A stretch of DNA of 6,670 nt from an uncultured Clostridia bacterium (GCA_937895775.1 CALBLD010000165.1:1-6670); one strand, 5' to 3'; counted from the stretch's first letter, positions 1 to 5,436 are shown. Program-made: numbers and translations. Notes: generated from the letters alone by a model not told the origin.

Positions 1-645
1 CGCGGCGGCGGCACCCGACGGTCCCATATCAAGCGGCGCAAGAAAGAGAAAATCGAGAAAAACATTGAGCGTTGCCGATATGATGAGGAAGATCAGCGGA
101 GTGACCGAATCGCCGTAAGAGCGGAGAAATCCCGAAAAGAAGTTGTAGCCCATCTGTGCGAATATGCCGATGAAAATTACAAGGCAGTAATCGTATGCCG
201 CCGTGTAGACGTCGCCGCTCTCTGGAGTCAGATTTATAAGTCCGAGCATCGACGGCAGAAAAATGATCGACAGAACGGTCAGAAACAGCGATATTACCGA
301 TGCAAGTATGACCTGCGTTGTGAACGAGCGCCTGATACCCCTTTCGTCGGCTCTGCCGACACAGCCCGCAGTGATAACGCCGAAGCCTCCGGTGCATCCG
401 AAGGCAAACTGCAAAAAGAAAAATGTAAGCGGGCCGGTGTCGTTTACGCCTGCGACCTCACCTGCCGACAGTATCTGTCCGCAGATTGCGGCATCGGTCA
501 TCGAATATATCTGCTGAAGCAGGCATGACAGTATTATCGGCAGTGAGTATTTGAGGATGACACGCCACGGACATCCTTCCGTCAGGTTCTGCGGGTGCGA
601 CAGCCTTGAAAGCAGACCTTCTCTTTTTTTTACCGGACATTCCAT
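1..645 (-). CDS. MATE family efflux transporter (N-terminal 215 aa, truncated by window edge)
   Basis: The reading frame is open from an ATG at 645 to the left edge, giving the first 215 residues of a family normally about 450 long. MATE proteins are inner-membrane antiporters that export cationic drugs and metabolites using a Na+ or H+ gradient. The visible part starts with a short basic cytosolic tail. Next comes TM1 (PIILSCLLQQIYSMTDAAIC), which matches the usual MATE opening of Pro, Gln-Gln and Asp. TM2 (GPLTFFFLQFAFGCTGGFGV) runs into a cytosolic loop with GRADERGIRRSF. Two further hydrophobic segments lead to SYGDSVTPLIF and then LNVFLDFLFLAPLDMGPSGA, the typical N-x-x-L-D and MGxxGAA signature near TM5. 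The start is supported by GGGAGG about 9 bases upstream. Substrate cannot be told from sequence. The family call is confident; the missing half lies left of position 1. Confidence 0.93.
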   Translation of the reverse strand, partial: MECPVKKREGLLSRLSHPQNLTEGCPWRVILKYSLPIILSCLLQQIYSMTDAAICGQILSAGEVAGVNDTGPLTFFFLQFAFGCTGGFGVITAGCVGRADERGIRRSFTTQVILASVISLFLTVLSIIFLPSMLGLINLTPESGDVYTAAYDYCLVIFIGIFAQMGYNFFSGFLRSYGDSVTPLIFLIISATLNVFLDFLFLAPLDMGPSGAAAA

Positions 646-674
646 ACTTTTTTCCTCCCGATCTGTGTCACCGC

Positions 675-703
675 ATTATAACCCGACCGGAAGATAAAAG
701 CAA
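675..703 (-). promoter_or_regulatory. Sigma-A promoter of the MATE gene
   Basis: On the minus strand a perfect -10 box TATAAT (680-675) lies 17 bases after TTGCTT (703-698), which matches the -35 consensus in its first three bases only. The predicted start near 668 leaves a leader of about 22 bases before the ATG at 645, with the ribosome binding site in between. The gene therefore seems to be transcribed on its own, downstream of the lipoprotein terminator. Confidence 0.6.
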
Positions 704-775
704 GATTTTTTTACAAAATTTATTTGTCAAAAACAGAAAAAAGCAGCAGTCTTATATAATGATTTTTGTGGAAAA

Positions 776-810
776 ATACAACACCCGCACTTTCGGTGCG
801 GGTGTTGTAT
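776..810 (-). terminator. Rho-independent terminator of the lipoprotein gene
   Basis: A perfect 15-bp inverted repeat (776-790 with 796-810) closes a 5-base loop. On the minus strand the stem is followed at once by a T run (TTTTTCC). It sits 14 bases beyond the stop codon of the lipoprotein gene and separates it from the MATE gene promoter. Confidence 0.88.
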
Positions 811-824
811 TTGGATGGAGCGGA

Positions 825-1718
825 TCAGCCCCATTCTTCGTCGTCGGAATCTGCTTCCTTAAATTTGCTGAGGTCGGGGAAATCGATCTTTTCGATCTTG
901 TCAATGTCCGAATATTCGTAGGTAAGCTCGGTTTTGTAGTTCATTCCGAGCGTACTGTCGGCAAGATCGGCAGACATAGTGATCTTTACGATGTAACCGC
1001 TTCCGTCTATCTCAAAAACGGCGGTCAGATCGGACAGCGTAACATTGCCTTCCTCTTCGTCGCCGCTGCCGAACAGCTTTAAGAAATAAGGTTTGCCGAG
1101 CTCACTCGGCTTGCTTGCGGTGATCGTGTAAGCGGAACCGTTTGCGACAGCAGTGATTCTGCCGAAAAAGGATGTGTATGCGGGAAGATTGTTCAGGACA
1201 ATACCGTCGGCTGCGAGTTCTTCAAGCGAAACTGTATGACGAAGCTTGATTTCGCCGAAGTCGAAATACTCAACTCCGTCCTTGTAGTATATATTCAGCT
1301 CTCCGGCGTCAAGTGCTCCCTCAAACACCGATTTTCTCGAAAATTCGACTTTATCGCCGACCGTTCTGAAAAGCGTTTCCGAACGCACGGTTGAGTTTAC
1401 CGTGTCGTTCTCTATTTTATATTCGGTTTTCTCTGTCGATTTTTCGCAGAAGCTTTTGGTTGTGCGCATTTTTGCAACCGCATCCGAGAGAACTTTGACC
1501 GCATCACGGGTGTCGTGTGTTCCCTGATTTTCGGTTGTGACATCCGCAGGATTCGTCGTGCCGATCGGGGATACTTCGGTTGTTATCTGTTCGGTCGTCG
1601 TTTTTTTCTTTTTTGTAACCTCGTCTTCGGTCTGACCGTCCTTTGCGCCGCAGGCTGTGGTGAGCAGAAGCAGAACGCTCAGGAGCGCCGCAAAAATCGC
1701 ATAGCTTGTTTTCTTCAT
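825..1718 (-). CDS. Putative lipoprotein, 297 aa, unknown function
   Basis: The N-terminus is a classic lipoprotein signal: two lysines, a hydrophobic stretch (residues 6-19) and a lipobox LTTAC with Cys23 as the likely lipidated residue. The mature protein should therefore be anchored to the outer face of the cell membrane. Residues 34-65 are a low-complexity Lys/Thr-rich linker (KKKKTTTEQITTE and similar), a common spacer between the lipid anchor and a folded domain. The rest (about 70-297) alternates polar and hydrophobic residues, with stretches such as SETLFRTVGDKVEFSRKS and LNIYYKDGVEYFDFGEIK. This suggests an antiparallel beta-sheet domain of the LolA/LppX kind that holds a lipid or other hydrophobic ligand, but this is only a fold guess. 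The C-terminus is acidic (SDDEEWG). The start is supported by AAAGGA 9 bases upstream. No enzyme motif is seen. Confidence 0.85.
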   Translation of the reverse strand: MKKTSYAIFAALLSVLLLLTTACGAKDGQTEDEVTKKKKTTTEQITTEVSPIGTTNPADVTTENQGTHDTRDAVKVLSDAVAKMRTTKSFCEKSTEKTEYKIENDTVNSTVRSETLFRTVGDKVEFSRKSVFEGALDAGELNIYYKDGVEYFDFGEIKLRHTVSLEELAADGIVLNNLPAYTSFFGRITAVANGSAYTITASKPSELGKPYFLKLFGSGDEEEGNVTLSDLTAVFEIDGSGYIVKITMSADLADSTLGMNYKTELTYEYSDIDKIEKIDFPDLSKFKEADSDDEEWG

Positions 1719-1744
1719 TTTAAAATGTCCTTTCGGTAAATAAA

Positions 1745-1750
1745 ATTATA
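1745..1750 (-). promoter_or_regulatory. -10 box upstream of the lipoprotein gene
   Basis: TATAAT on the minus strand lies 27 bases before the ATG at 1718, followed by the AAAGGA ribosome binding site. No convincing -35 hexamer is present 16-18 bases upstream, so the promoter may need an activator or may be weak. Confidence 0.4.
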
Positions 1751-1782
1751 CAGATTGCCGACTGTGCGGCGATTCTGCAATC

Positions 1783-1808
1783 AACGGTATAAATTATGCC
1801 GTTTTTTT
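1783..1808. terminator. Inverted repeat with T run on the plus strand, between two minus-strand genes
   Basis: AACGGTATAA (1783-1792) pairs with TTATGCCGTT (1794-1803) over 10 bp with one G-T wobble. On the plus strand it runs into seven T residues (1802-1808); on the minus strand it is preceded by the A run and followed by a mixed sequence. It looks like a terminator in the plus direction, although no plus-strand gene ends here. It may limit antisense transcription, or act weakly at the end of the esterase gene. Confidence 0.4.
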
Positions 1809-1820
1809 AATTGTTATGTT

Positions 1821-2483
1821 TTATTCACGACTGCCGAAGCGGTCAAATCCGCATGCCTTGAGAAATTCGAGCGCCATGAGGGTCGCACCGACCTGATTCG
1901 GATGAACCCTGTCCCATGCGATGAACGACGAGTGCCTGATTTTGCAGTAGTTTTCGTACATCTTCTGGAAATCGACAAGCGTTGCCCCGTGCTTTGCGGC
2001 AAGAGAGCGGCATATGTCCGAATAGACGTCCATCCTTGCCCGCATCATGTCGTCGCGGTTCGGCTCCATGTAGTAGGGGGTGAGTATAAAAATACCCTTT
2101 ACGCTGTCTTTTACCGAAAGAATCATCTTTTCGAGATTGTCGCGGTATTCGTCGGGACCGACGGCGACGTCGGTCAGTGCGGGAACATCAAACTGCCTCC
2201 AGACATCGTTTATTCCGATGCATATCGCAACCCATTGGGGATGCAGATCGACGACATCCCGCTTCCATCTTGCGAGCAGGTCGCGGCTTGTGTTGCCCGA
2301 TGTGCCCGAGTTTGTCACGCGTATCGCAAGCTCGGGATAGCATGCGGCGAGCAGATTGTCAATGACTCTTACATAGCTGCGCCCGAGATTGTCAAAAAGT
2401 CCCTCTCCGACAGGCTGTGCGCTTCCCATGTCTGTGACCGAGTCGCCCGCAAAAACGATTCTGTCATTGTTTTCAAATATCAT
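1821..2483 (-). CDS. SGNH/GDSL hydrolase, Axe2-like acetylxylan esterase (220 aa)
   Basis: This is a cytoplasmic serine esterase with no signal peptide. All SGNH blocks are present: block I FAGDSVTD with nucleophile Ser15, block II NSGTSGNT with Gly60, block III GIND with Asn92, and block V WDRVHP with Asp191 and His194. From memory, the length, the triad numbering (Ser15-Asp191-His194) and segments such as RIVFAGDSVTD, GIRVxNxGxSGNT-like block II and IGINDVWRQ agree with Geobacillus acetylxylan esterase Axe2, which removes acetyl groups from xylo-oligosaccharides inside the cell. That would fit a plant-polysaccharide-using gut or rumen anaerobe. No xylanase or sugar-transport gene is next to it, so the true substrate could be another acetylated sugar. 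The start is supported by ACGGAG 7 bases upstream. The SGNH call is near certain; acetylxylan specificity is likely but not shown. Confidence 0.92.
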   Translation of the reverse strand: MIFENNDRIVFAGDSVTDMGSAQPVGEGLFDNLGRSYVRVIDNLLAACYPELAIRVTNSGTSGNTSRDLLARWKRDVVDLHPQWVAICIGINDVWRQFDVPALTDVAVGPDEYRDNLEKMILSVKDSVKGIFILTPYYMEPNRDDMMRARMDVYSDICRSLAAKHGATLVDFQKMYENYCKIRHSSFIAWDRVHPNQVGATLMALEFLKACGFDRFGSRE

Positions 2484-2517
2484 GTTTTTACTCCGTCAAA
2501 GTTTGTATTGTGACATA

Positions 2518-2546
2518 GTTATACACCAAAAAAGCCGTTATGTCAA
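2518..2546 (-). promoter_or_regulatory. Sigma-A promoter of the SGNH esterase gene
   Basis: On the minus strand a perfect -35 box TTGACA (2546-2541) and the -10 box TATAAC (2523-2518) are exactly 17 bases apart. The start would be near 2511, giving a leader of about 28 bases. The -35 box contains the TGA stop codon of the upstream gene (2545-2543), so the two genes are packed tightly yet separately transcribed. A 7-bp inverted repeat TGACATA/TATGTCA (2511-2517 and 2539-2545) flanks the core promoter and could be an operator. Confidence 0.75.
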
Positions 2547-2959
2547 CAGTTTTCCGAAGATTGGCGGATAAAACGGTTGCTTTCGCGGTAAAACATGTTT
2601 ATATATCTTTTGCCGAGCCGCTCGGCATGCCCGACAGTGGCATCAAAAAGATCACTCTTGTCTCCGACGCAGAAAACGCAGAGATCGCAGGAAGCCAACG
2701 CTTCCTTTATGCGTTCACGGTCGGTGTCCGCAAGTTTGTCACATGTGACGGCGGACGTGTCGGAGGGTAAGCTGTCCCTTGCCTGTCCGATCGCCGTGAG
2801 AGCAAGGCTCCCGAATTCACTCTGCCGATCGGCAATGAATCCGACTTTCCTGTTGTATCTGATAAAATCGGTGCAAAGGCGGGTGAGCCTTTCGCTCATG
2901 TTGCTGTTTTTCGGGAGCTCGCCGCTTCCGACAAATAATATCGTAAAGCTCGTGTTCAT
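2543..2959 (-). CDS. Unrecognised 138-aa protein, possibly a Rossmann-like (SLOG-type) fold
   Basis: I do not recognise a named family. The protein opens with a short beta strand and Gly-rich turn (FTILFVGSGELPKN), then a helix, then a second strand KVGFIA leading to EFGSLALTAIGQARDS. A third likely strand, CDLCVFCVGDKSD, is followed by a helix and the strand RYINMFY. This alternation of strands and helices resembles a small nucleotide-binding Rossmann-like domain. The 'GSLALTAIGQAR' segment recalls the helix after the Gly loop in the DUF1273/YpsA and SLOG group, but the resemblance is weak. Cytoplasmic, with no signal or membrane segment. The start is well supported by GGAGG 5 bases upstream and a strong promoter. 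It is divergent from the first XRE gene, so the two may share regulation. Confidence 0.75.
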   Translation of the reverse strand: MNTSFTILFVGSGELPKNSNMSERLTRLCTDFIRYNRKVGFIADRQSEFGSLALTAIGQARDSLPSDTSAVTCDKLADTDRERIKEALASCDLCVFCVGDKSDLFDATVGHAERLGKRYINMFYRESNRFIRQSSENC

Positions 2960-2988
2960 ACTGACCTCCGATTATAAAATATATAGTT

Positions 2989-3017
2989 ATTATAAAATTG
3001 CTCACTGAAAAAGTCAA
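2989..3017 (-). promoter_or_regulatory. Sigma-A promoter of the 138-aa protein gene
   Basis: On the minus strand TTGACT (3017-3012) and TATAAT (2994-2989) are separated by 17 bases, a near-consensus match. Transcription would start near 2982, about 23 bases before the ATG. A second TATAAT-like stretch closer to the ATG overlaps the ribosome binding site and is too near to serve. Confidence 0.75.
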
Positions 3018-3056
3018 TTGCTTTTTTATAAATACAGCAAATAATGTTGCGTCCTG

Positions 3057-3062
3057 TATAAT
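3057..3062 (+). promoter_or_regulatory. -10 box of the first XRE regulator gene
   Basis: TATAAT preceded directly by TG lies 41 bases before the ATG at 3104. The -35 position (3034-3039) reads ACAGCA, a poor match. The promoter is back to back with the minus-strand promoter at 2989-3017, so a regulator bound in this 144-base spacer could affect both. Confidence 0.45.
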
Positions 3063-3103
3063 AATATAGTAAAAAGCAAAGAAAAAAGAGGGCGGTCGGC
3101 GAT

Positions 3104-3388
3104 ATGGGAAAAGAGATTGATTTCAAAAACAGAGACAGGCTGATACAGATCGGGATTACGATTTCGACCGTCCGCAGACTGCGCGGAATGTCTCAGGAAA
3201 AACTTGCCGAAAAGGCAAATATCAGCAGATCGCTCATAAGCAGTATTGAGGCACCGGGACTTGCGAAAAGCTTTTCGCTTGAGGTTTTGTTCAATATAGC
3301 CGATGCGCTTGCGGTTGATCCCGCCGACCTTATAAGTGCGTCTGATTTTCTCGACCGCGTTTTCGGTCCGACCGATGCCAAAAAATAG
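3104..3388 (+). CDS. XRE-family helix-turn-helix transcriptional regulator (94 aa)
   Basis: A single-domain DNA-binding protein of the Cro/C1 (XRE) type. The HTH core lies at about residues 18-77: helix 1 ITISTVRRLRGM, helix 2 SQEKLAEKANI, recognition helix SRSLISSIEA, and two closing helices SLEVLFNIADAL and DPADLI. The pattern SQEKLAEKA...SRSLISSIE is textbook for the family. An insertion (APGLAKSF) replaces the usual short turn after the recognition helix. There is no effector or protease domain, so it probably acts as a small repressor, perhaps of itself or of the divergent gene. A purine-rich AGAGGGCGG element lies upstream of the ATG at a somewhat long spacing (about 12 bases from GAGG). 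It has its own -10 box and terminator and so is monocistronic. The target is unknown. Confidence 0.9.
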   Translation: MGKEIDFKNRDRLIQIGITISTVRRLRGMSQEKLAEKANISRSLISSIEAPGLAKSFSLEVLFNIADALAVDPADLISASDFLDRVFGPTDAKK

Positions 3389-3409
3389 GCTTTTGCGTAT
3401 ATACGTCAG

Positions 3410-3432
3410 CGACCGCTCTGCGGTCGTTTTTT
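3410..3432 (+). terminator. Rho-independent terminator of the first XRE gene
   Basis: A 7-bp GC-rich stem CGACCGC (3410-3416) with GCGGTCG (3420-3426) closes a TCT loop and is followed by six T residues. It lies 21 bases after the stop codon. Confidence 0.88.
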
Positions 3433-3480
3433 GATGTTTTCGGTCAAATAACATTTTTGTGTTTTCGTTATATCACGTGT

Positions 3481-3529
3481 GTTCACATATTTCAAAATAA
3501 ATAACATAATGTATCACATATATTTGAAC
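3481..3529. repeat. Imperfect inverted repeat upstream of the second XRE gene (candidate operator)
   Basis: GTTCACATAT (3481-3490) is the reverse complement, at 9 of 10 positions, of ATATTTGAAC (3520-3529), whose right half ends 11 bases before the -10 box at 3541. Preceding it are CACGTG (3475-3480... within TATCACGTGT) and a related TATCACATAT at 3513-3522. A direct 9-base repeat AAATAACAT occurs at 3446-3454 and 3499-3507. Such repeats in front of an XRE gene often bind its own product, but the region is AT-rich and chance similarity is possible. Confidence 0.35.
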
Positions 3530-3540
3530 GCCGCGTAGGA

Positions 3541-3546
3541 TATAAT
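3541..3546 (+). promoter_or_regulatory. -10 box of the second XRE regulator gene
   Basis: TATAAT lies 26 bases before the ATG at 3573, which places the transcription start just ahead of the ribosome binding site. No good -35 box exists at 17 bases; TTGAAC at 3524-3529 is only 11 bases away and so too close. Confidence 0.45.
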
Positions 3547-3572
3547 ACCCGTAAGAGAGGGTGATACAACCG

Positions 3573-3881
3573 ATGGATGAAAAGGAATTTGCGGGCAGAC
3601 TTGCCGCACTCAGAAATAAAAAAGGCGTGTCGGCGAGGGATATGAGCCTGTCGATAGGGCAGAATCCGGGATATATAAACAATATCGAAAGCGGGAAAGC
3701 CATGCCATCAATGGGGATCTTTTTCTTCATCTGCGATTACCTGAATATTACTCCGCGCGATTTTTTCGACACCGACGCAGGAAGTCCGGAGACGATATGC
3801 GACCTTGTGTCCGATCTGAAAAAGCTTGATGACAACAGGCTTTCGCTTGTGTCGGCTCTCGTAAAGGAACTTGTAAAATAA
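3573..3881 (+). CDS. XRE-family helix-turn-helix transcriptional regulator (102 aa)
   Basis: A second small Cro/C1-type DNA-binding protein. The HTH spans about residues 6-66: helix 1 FAGRLAALRNKKG, helix 2 SARDMSLSIGQ, recognition helix NPGYINNIESGKAMPS, followed by MGIFFFICDYLNITPRDFFD. A short C-terminal helical tail (SDLKKLDDNRLSLVSALVKELVK) probably serves in dimer formation. The frame can be extended to a GTG at 3561, but that codon is part of the ribosome binding site GAGGGTGA, which sits 8 bases before the ATG at 3573, so the ATG is chosen. It shares the fold but little sequence with the first XRE protein, so this is not a recent duplication. It is monocistronic, between its own -10 box and a terminator. 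Target unknown; self-repression is plausible. Confidence 0.9.
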   Translation: MDEKEFAGRLAALRNKKGVSARDMSLSIGQNPGYINNIESGKAMPSMGIFFFICDYLNITPRDFFDTDAGSPETICDLVSDLKKLDDNRLSLVSALVKELVK

Positions 3882-3911
3882 AAACGGAGGACCCGAAGTC
3901 TTCCGTTTTTT
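3881..3911 (+). terminator. Rho-independent terminator of the second XRE gene
   Basis: A 12-bp stem with one G-T wobble (3881-3892 with 3898-3909) closes a 5-base loop CCGAA and continues into a T run to 3911. It begins at the last base of the stop codon. Confidence 0.88.
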
Positions 3912-3952
3912 GCTTATAAAAGCAGGCAGTATCGGGAAACCGCCTTTTCACA

Positions 3953-3977
3953 CCGATGCATCGGCGGATGAGCCGAT
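3953..3977. repeat. Overlapping palindromes upstream of the cassette promoter (candidate operator)
   Basis: CCGATGCATCGG (3953-3964) is a perfect 12-base palindrome. Its right half also pairs with a third copy of the half-site: ATCGGC (3960-3965) is the reverse complement of GCCGAT (3972-3977). The cluster ends 21 bases before the -35 box at 3999, a position suited to an activator or an upstream operator. No gene is seen in 3912-4079. Confidence 0.4.
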
Positions 3978-3998
3978 CGACAACAGATTAGCGGCATA

Positions 3999-4027
3999 TT
4001 TACAAAACGCAAAACAAGTGATATAAT
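3999..4027 (+). promoter_or_regulatory. Sigma-A promoter of the HTH / VWA / metallopeptidase cassette
   Basis: TTTACA (3999-4004) and TATAAT (4022-4027) are separated by exactly 17 bases. The predicted start near 4034 lies after the in-frame ATG at 4032, so that ATG cannot be used from this promoter and the start at 4080 is favoured. Confidence 0.75.
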
Positions 4028-4079
4028 ATCGATGAAAAAAGACCTGTACATGATTTTTGATTTTTTCGGAGGAGGGCGT

Positions 4080-4640
4080 ATGCCGTTAAAAAATGACGAT
4101 ATAATGTCGGACAAAAAGCCGACATGTAAACTCAGTGATAAACTGCTTTCGGATATTGCCGGATATATTGCCGACAGTTATCTGCCGGAGGCCGCCGCGT
4201 TCCGCCGTAAATTGCGCACGGAAGAGCCGCTGTTGTCCGAACTTTGTGTCTGCGAGGAAATGTCCTATGACGGCAGTCTTGACGCGAGGCTGAAGCAGAT
4301 CGACGAGAGCTTTTCGCAAATGCTCCTGCGTAAGATTGACGAAAAAGGGATGACCGATGCCGAATGCTATAAAAAGGCAAACATTGACCGCAAGCTTTTT
4401 TCCAAAATACGCAGTGACCCGGGATACAGACCGAGCAAATCCACGGCGATTGCTTTTGCGATCTCGCTGGAGCTTCCGCTTGATGAGACCGAAGATCTGC
4501 TGCGCAAGGCGGGCTTTGCGCTTTCCCACAGCAACAAGTCGGATATCATTATCGAGTATTTTATAATCAACGGCAATTACAATATTTTTGAAATCAATGA
4601 AGCACTGTTTGCCTTCGATCAGAGCCTGATCGGAGGATGA
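4080..4640 (+). CDS. HTH-domain protein with conserved-looking C-terminal tail (186 aa), function unknown
   Basis: The ATG at 4080 follows a strong GGAGGAGGG ribosome binding site by a few bases; an in-frame ATG at 4032 overlaps the transcription start and is rejected. Residues 1-75 are polar, probably helical (SDKLLSDIAGYIADSYL), with no motif I know. Residues 78-145 look like an XRE-like HTH bundle: SQMLLRKIDEKGM, TDAECYKKANI, DRKLFSKIRSDPGY, then SKSTAIAFAISLEL and LDETEDLLRKAGF. Residues 149-186 (SHSNKSDIIIEYFI, then IFEINEALFAFDQSL) form a tail that, from memory, recurs after the same HTH in clostridial proteins, some of them fused to macro domains or placed beside VWA genes. It is cytoplasmic and may be a regulator or an adaptor for its neighbours. 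No terminator separates it from the VWA gene, 118 bases downstream. Confidence 0.87.
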   Translation: MPLKNDDIMSDKKPTCKLSDKLLSDIAGYIADSYLPEAAAFRRKLRTEEPLLSELCVCEEMSYDGSLDARLKQIDESFSQMLLRKIDEKGMTDAECYKKANIDRKLFSKIRSDPGYRPSKSTAIAFAISLELPLDETEDLLRKAGFALSHSNKSDIIIEYFIINGNYNIFEINEALFAFDQSLIGG

Positions 4641-4698
4641 CGGATCGGATGCGGTGATTTTGCCGCCGCCGAACGGATTTGTCGCCTGCCATGCGACC

Positions 4699-4752
4699 AA
4701 ATCTCTCTTTGCGAATGTTATAATGTGGACGAAATAAAACAAAGAGAGGTTT
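4699..4752 (+). promoter_or_regulatory. 13-bp inverted repeat around the VWA promoter that can mask the VWA ribosome binding site
   Basis: AAATCTCTCTTTG (4699-4711) pairs with CAAAGAGAGGTTT (4740-4752) over 13 bp with one G-U wobble and a 28-base loop. The right arm contains the AGAGAGG ribosome binding site of the VWA gene; the loop contains the extended -10 box. RNA started at the local promoter (near 4731) would lack the left arm, leaving the binding site free, whereas read-through RNA from the promoter at 3999 would hide it. As DNA it could equally be an operator dyad that brackets the promoter. Confidence 0.55.
4716..4724 (+). promoter_or_regulatory. Extended -10 promoter of the VWA gene
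   Basis: TGTTATAAT is a full extended -10 element (TG-N-TATAAT), which can work without a -35 box; the -35 position (4696-4701) reads ACCAAA, a poor match. The predicted start near 4731 gives a leader of about 28 bases. Confidence 0.6.
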
Positions 4753-4758
4753 TTTATT

Positions 4759-5409
4759 ATGAAAAAAAGCATTACGGAACTTGTATTTATTCTTGACAGA
4801 AGCGGGTCTATGGCGGGGCTTGAGAGCGATACCGTCGGCGGCTTCAATTCGATGATTGAAAAGCAGAAGAAGCAGGACGGCGTCTGCTATGTTTCCACTC
4901 TGCTTTTCAGCAACGAGACCGAGGTTCTGCATGATCGGGTCAGACTTGAAGATGTTTTGCCGATGACAGACAGCGATTATACGGTCGGCGGTTGTACCGC
5001 ACTCATTGATGCGATCGGCGGAGCGATTCATCACATCGGAAACATCCACAAGTATGCGCGTCCCGAGGACGTACCCGGACATACGGTGTTTGTTATCATG
5101 ACCGACGGTCAGGAAAACGCAAGCCGCCGCTATACTGCCGACGGTGTCAGAAAGATGATCGGCTGCCGCAAAGAAAAAGACGGCTGGGAGTTCCTGTTCA
5201 TAGGAGCAAATATAGATGCGGTCGAAACGGCGGCGCGTTACGGTATCGACAGCGAAAAAGCGGTAAACTACAACGCCGACGAAGAAGGAACGCAGATAGT
5301 TTACGAATCGGTTGCGAGAGCTCTTTGCGATGTAAGGGAAAACGGATCGGTCGGTGCCGATTGGTGTGAGGATATCAGTGCAGATTACCGCAAGCGAAAA
5401 AAACGGTAA
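4759..5409 (+). CDS. Cytoplasmic von Willebrand factor A (VWA) domain protein, TerY-like (216 aa)
   Basis: Almost the whole protein is one VWA domain, a Rossmann-like fold that binds a protein partner through a metal ion. The metal site (MIDAS) is complete: Asp13-x-Ser15-x-Ser17 in FILDRSGSM, Thr80 in GGCTALIDA and Asp116 in IMTDGQEN. Strands YVSTLLFS, TVFVIMTD and WEFLFIGANID complete the core. There is no signal peptide or membrane segment, so it acts in the cytosol, as do the TerY-type VWA proteins of tellurite and stress loci. The basic C-terminus (YRKRKKR) may bind a partner or nucleic acid. The start has AGAGAGG 9 bases upstream. It lies between an HTH protein and a putative zinc peptidase, the latter beginning only 27 bases after the stop, so it is probably co-transcribed with the peptidase and may present or control a substrate. 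No MoxR-type ATPase is visible next to it. Confidence 0.93.
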   Translation: MKKSITELVFILDRSGSMAGLESDTVGGFNSMIEKQKKQDGVCYVSTLLFSNETEVLHDRVRLEDVLPMTDSDYTVGGCTALIDAIGGAIHHIGNIHKYARPEDVPGHTVFVIMTDGQENASRRYTADGVRKMIGCRKEKDGWEFLFIGANIDAVETAARYGIDSEKAVNYNADEEGTQIVYESVARALCDVRENGSVGADWCEDISADYRKRKKR

Positions 5410-5436
5410 TATGTTTTGAATACAGAAGAGGGAACG

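Noticed and set aside
1755..2513. A 252-codon open frame on the plus strand opposite the esterase gene
   Set aside because: The minus strand encodes a full SGNH enzyme with all catalytic blocks. The plus frame is Cys/His/Val-rich with no family signature.
3018..3040. TTGCT/AGCAA inverted arms between the divergent promoters, as an operator
   Set aside because: The arms are only 5 bp with a 13-base AT-rich gap, which is easily met by chance; it could not be separated from background.
3446..3507. Direct repeat AAATAACAT (3446-3454 and 3499-3507) as a CRISPR or iteron array
   Set aside because: Only two 9-base copies are present, they are AT-rich, and there is no regular third unit.
3561..3572. 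GTG at 3561 as the start of the second XRE gene
   Set aside because: This GTG is part of the GAGGGTGA ribosome binding site that serves the ATG at 3573, and no other binding site lies upstream at a proper distance.
4616..4632. Perfect 7-bp stem CGATCAG/CTGATCG near the end of the 186-aa HTH gene, as a terminator
   Set aside because: It lies inside the coding sequence and has no T run after it, so read-through into the VWA gene is expected.
4086..4847. A 253-codon open frame on the minus strand opposite the 186-aa HTH gene
   Set aside because: It crosses the VWA promoter and start, has no recognisable motif, and is opposite a frame with a strong ribosome binding site and promoter.
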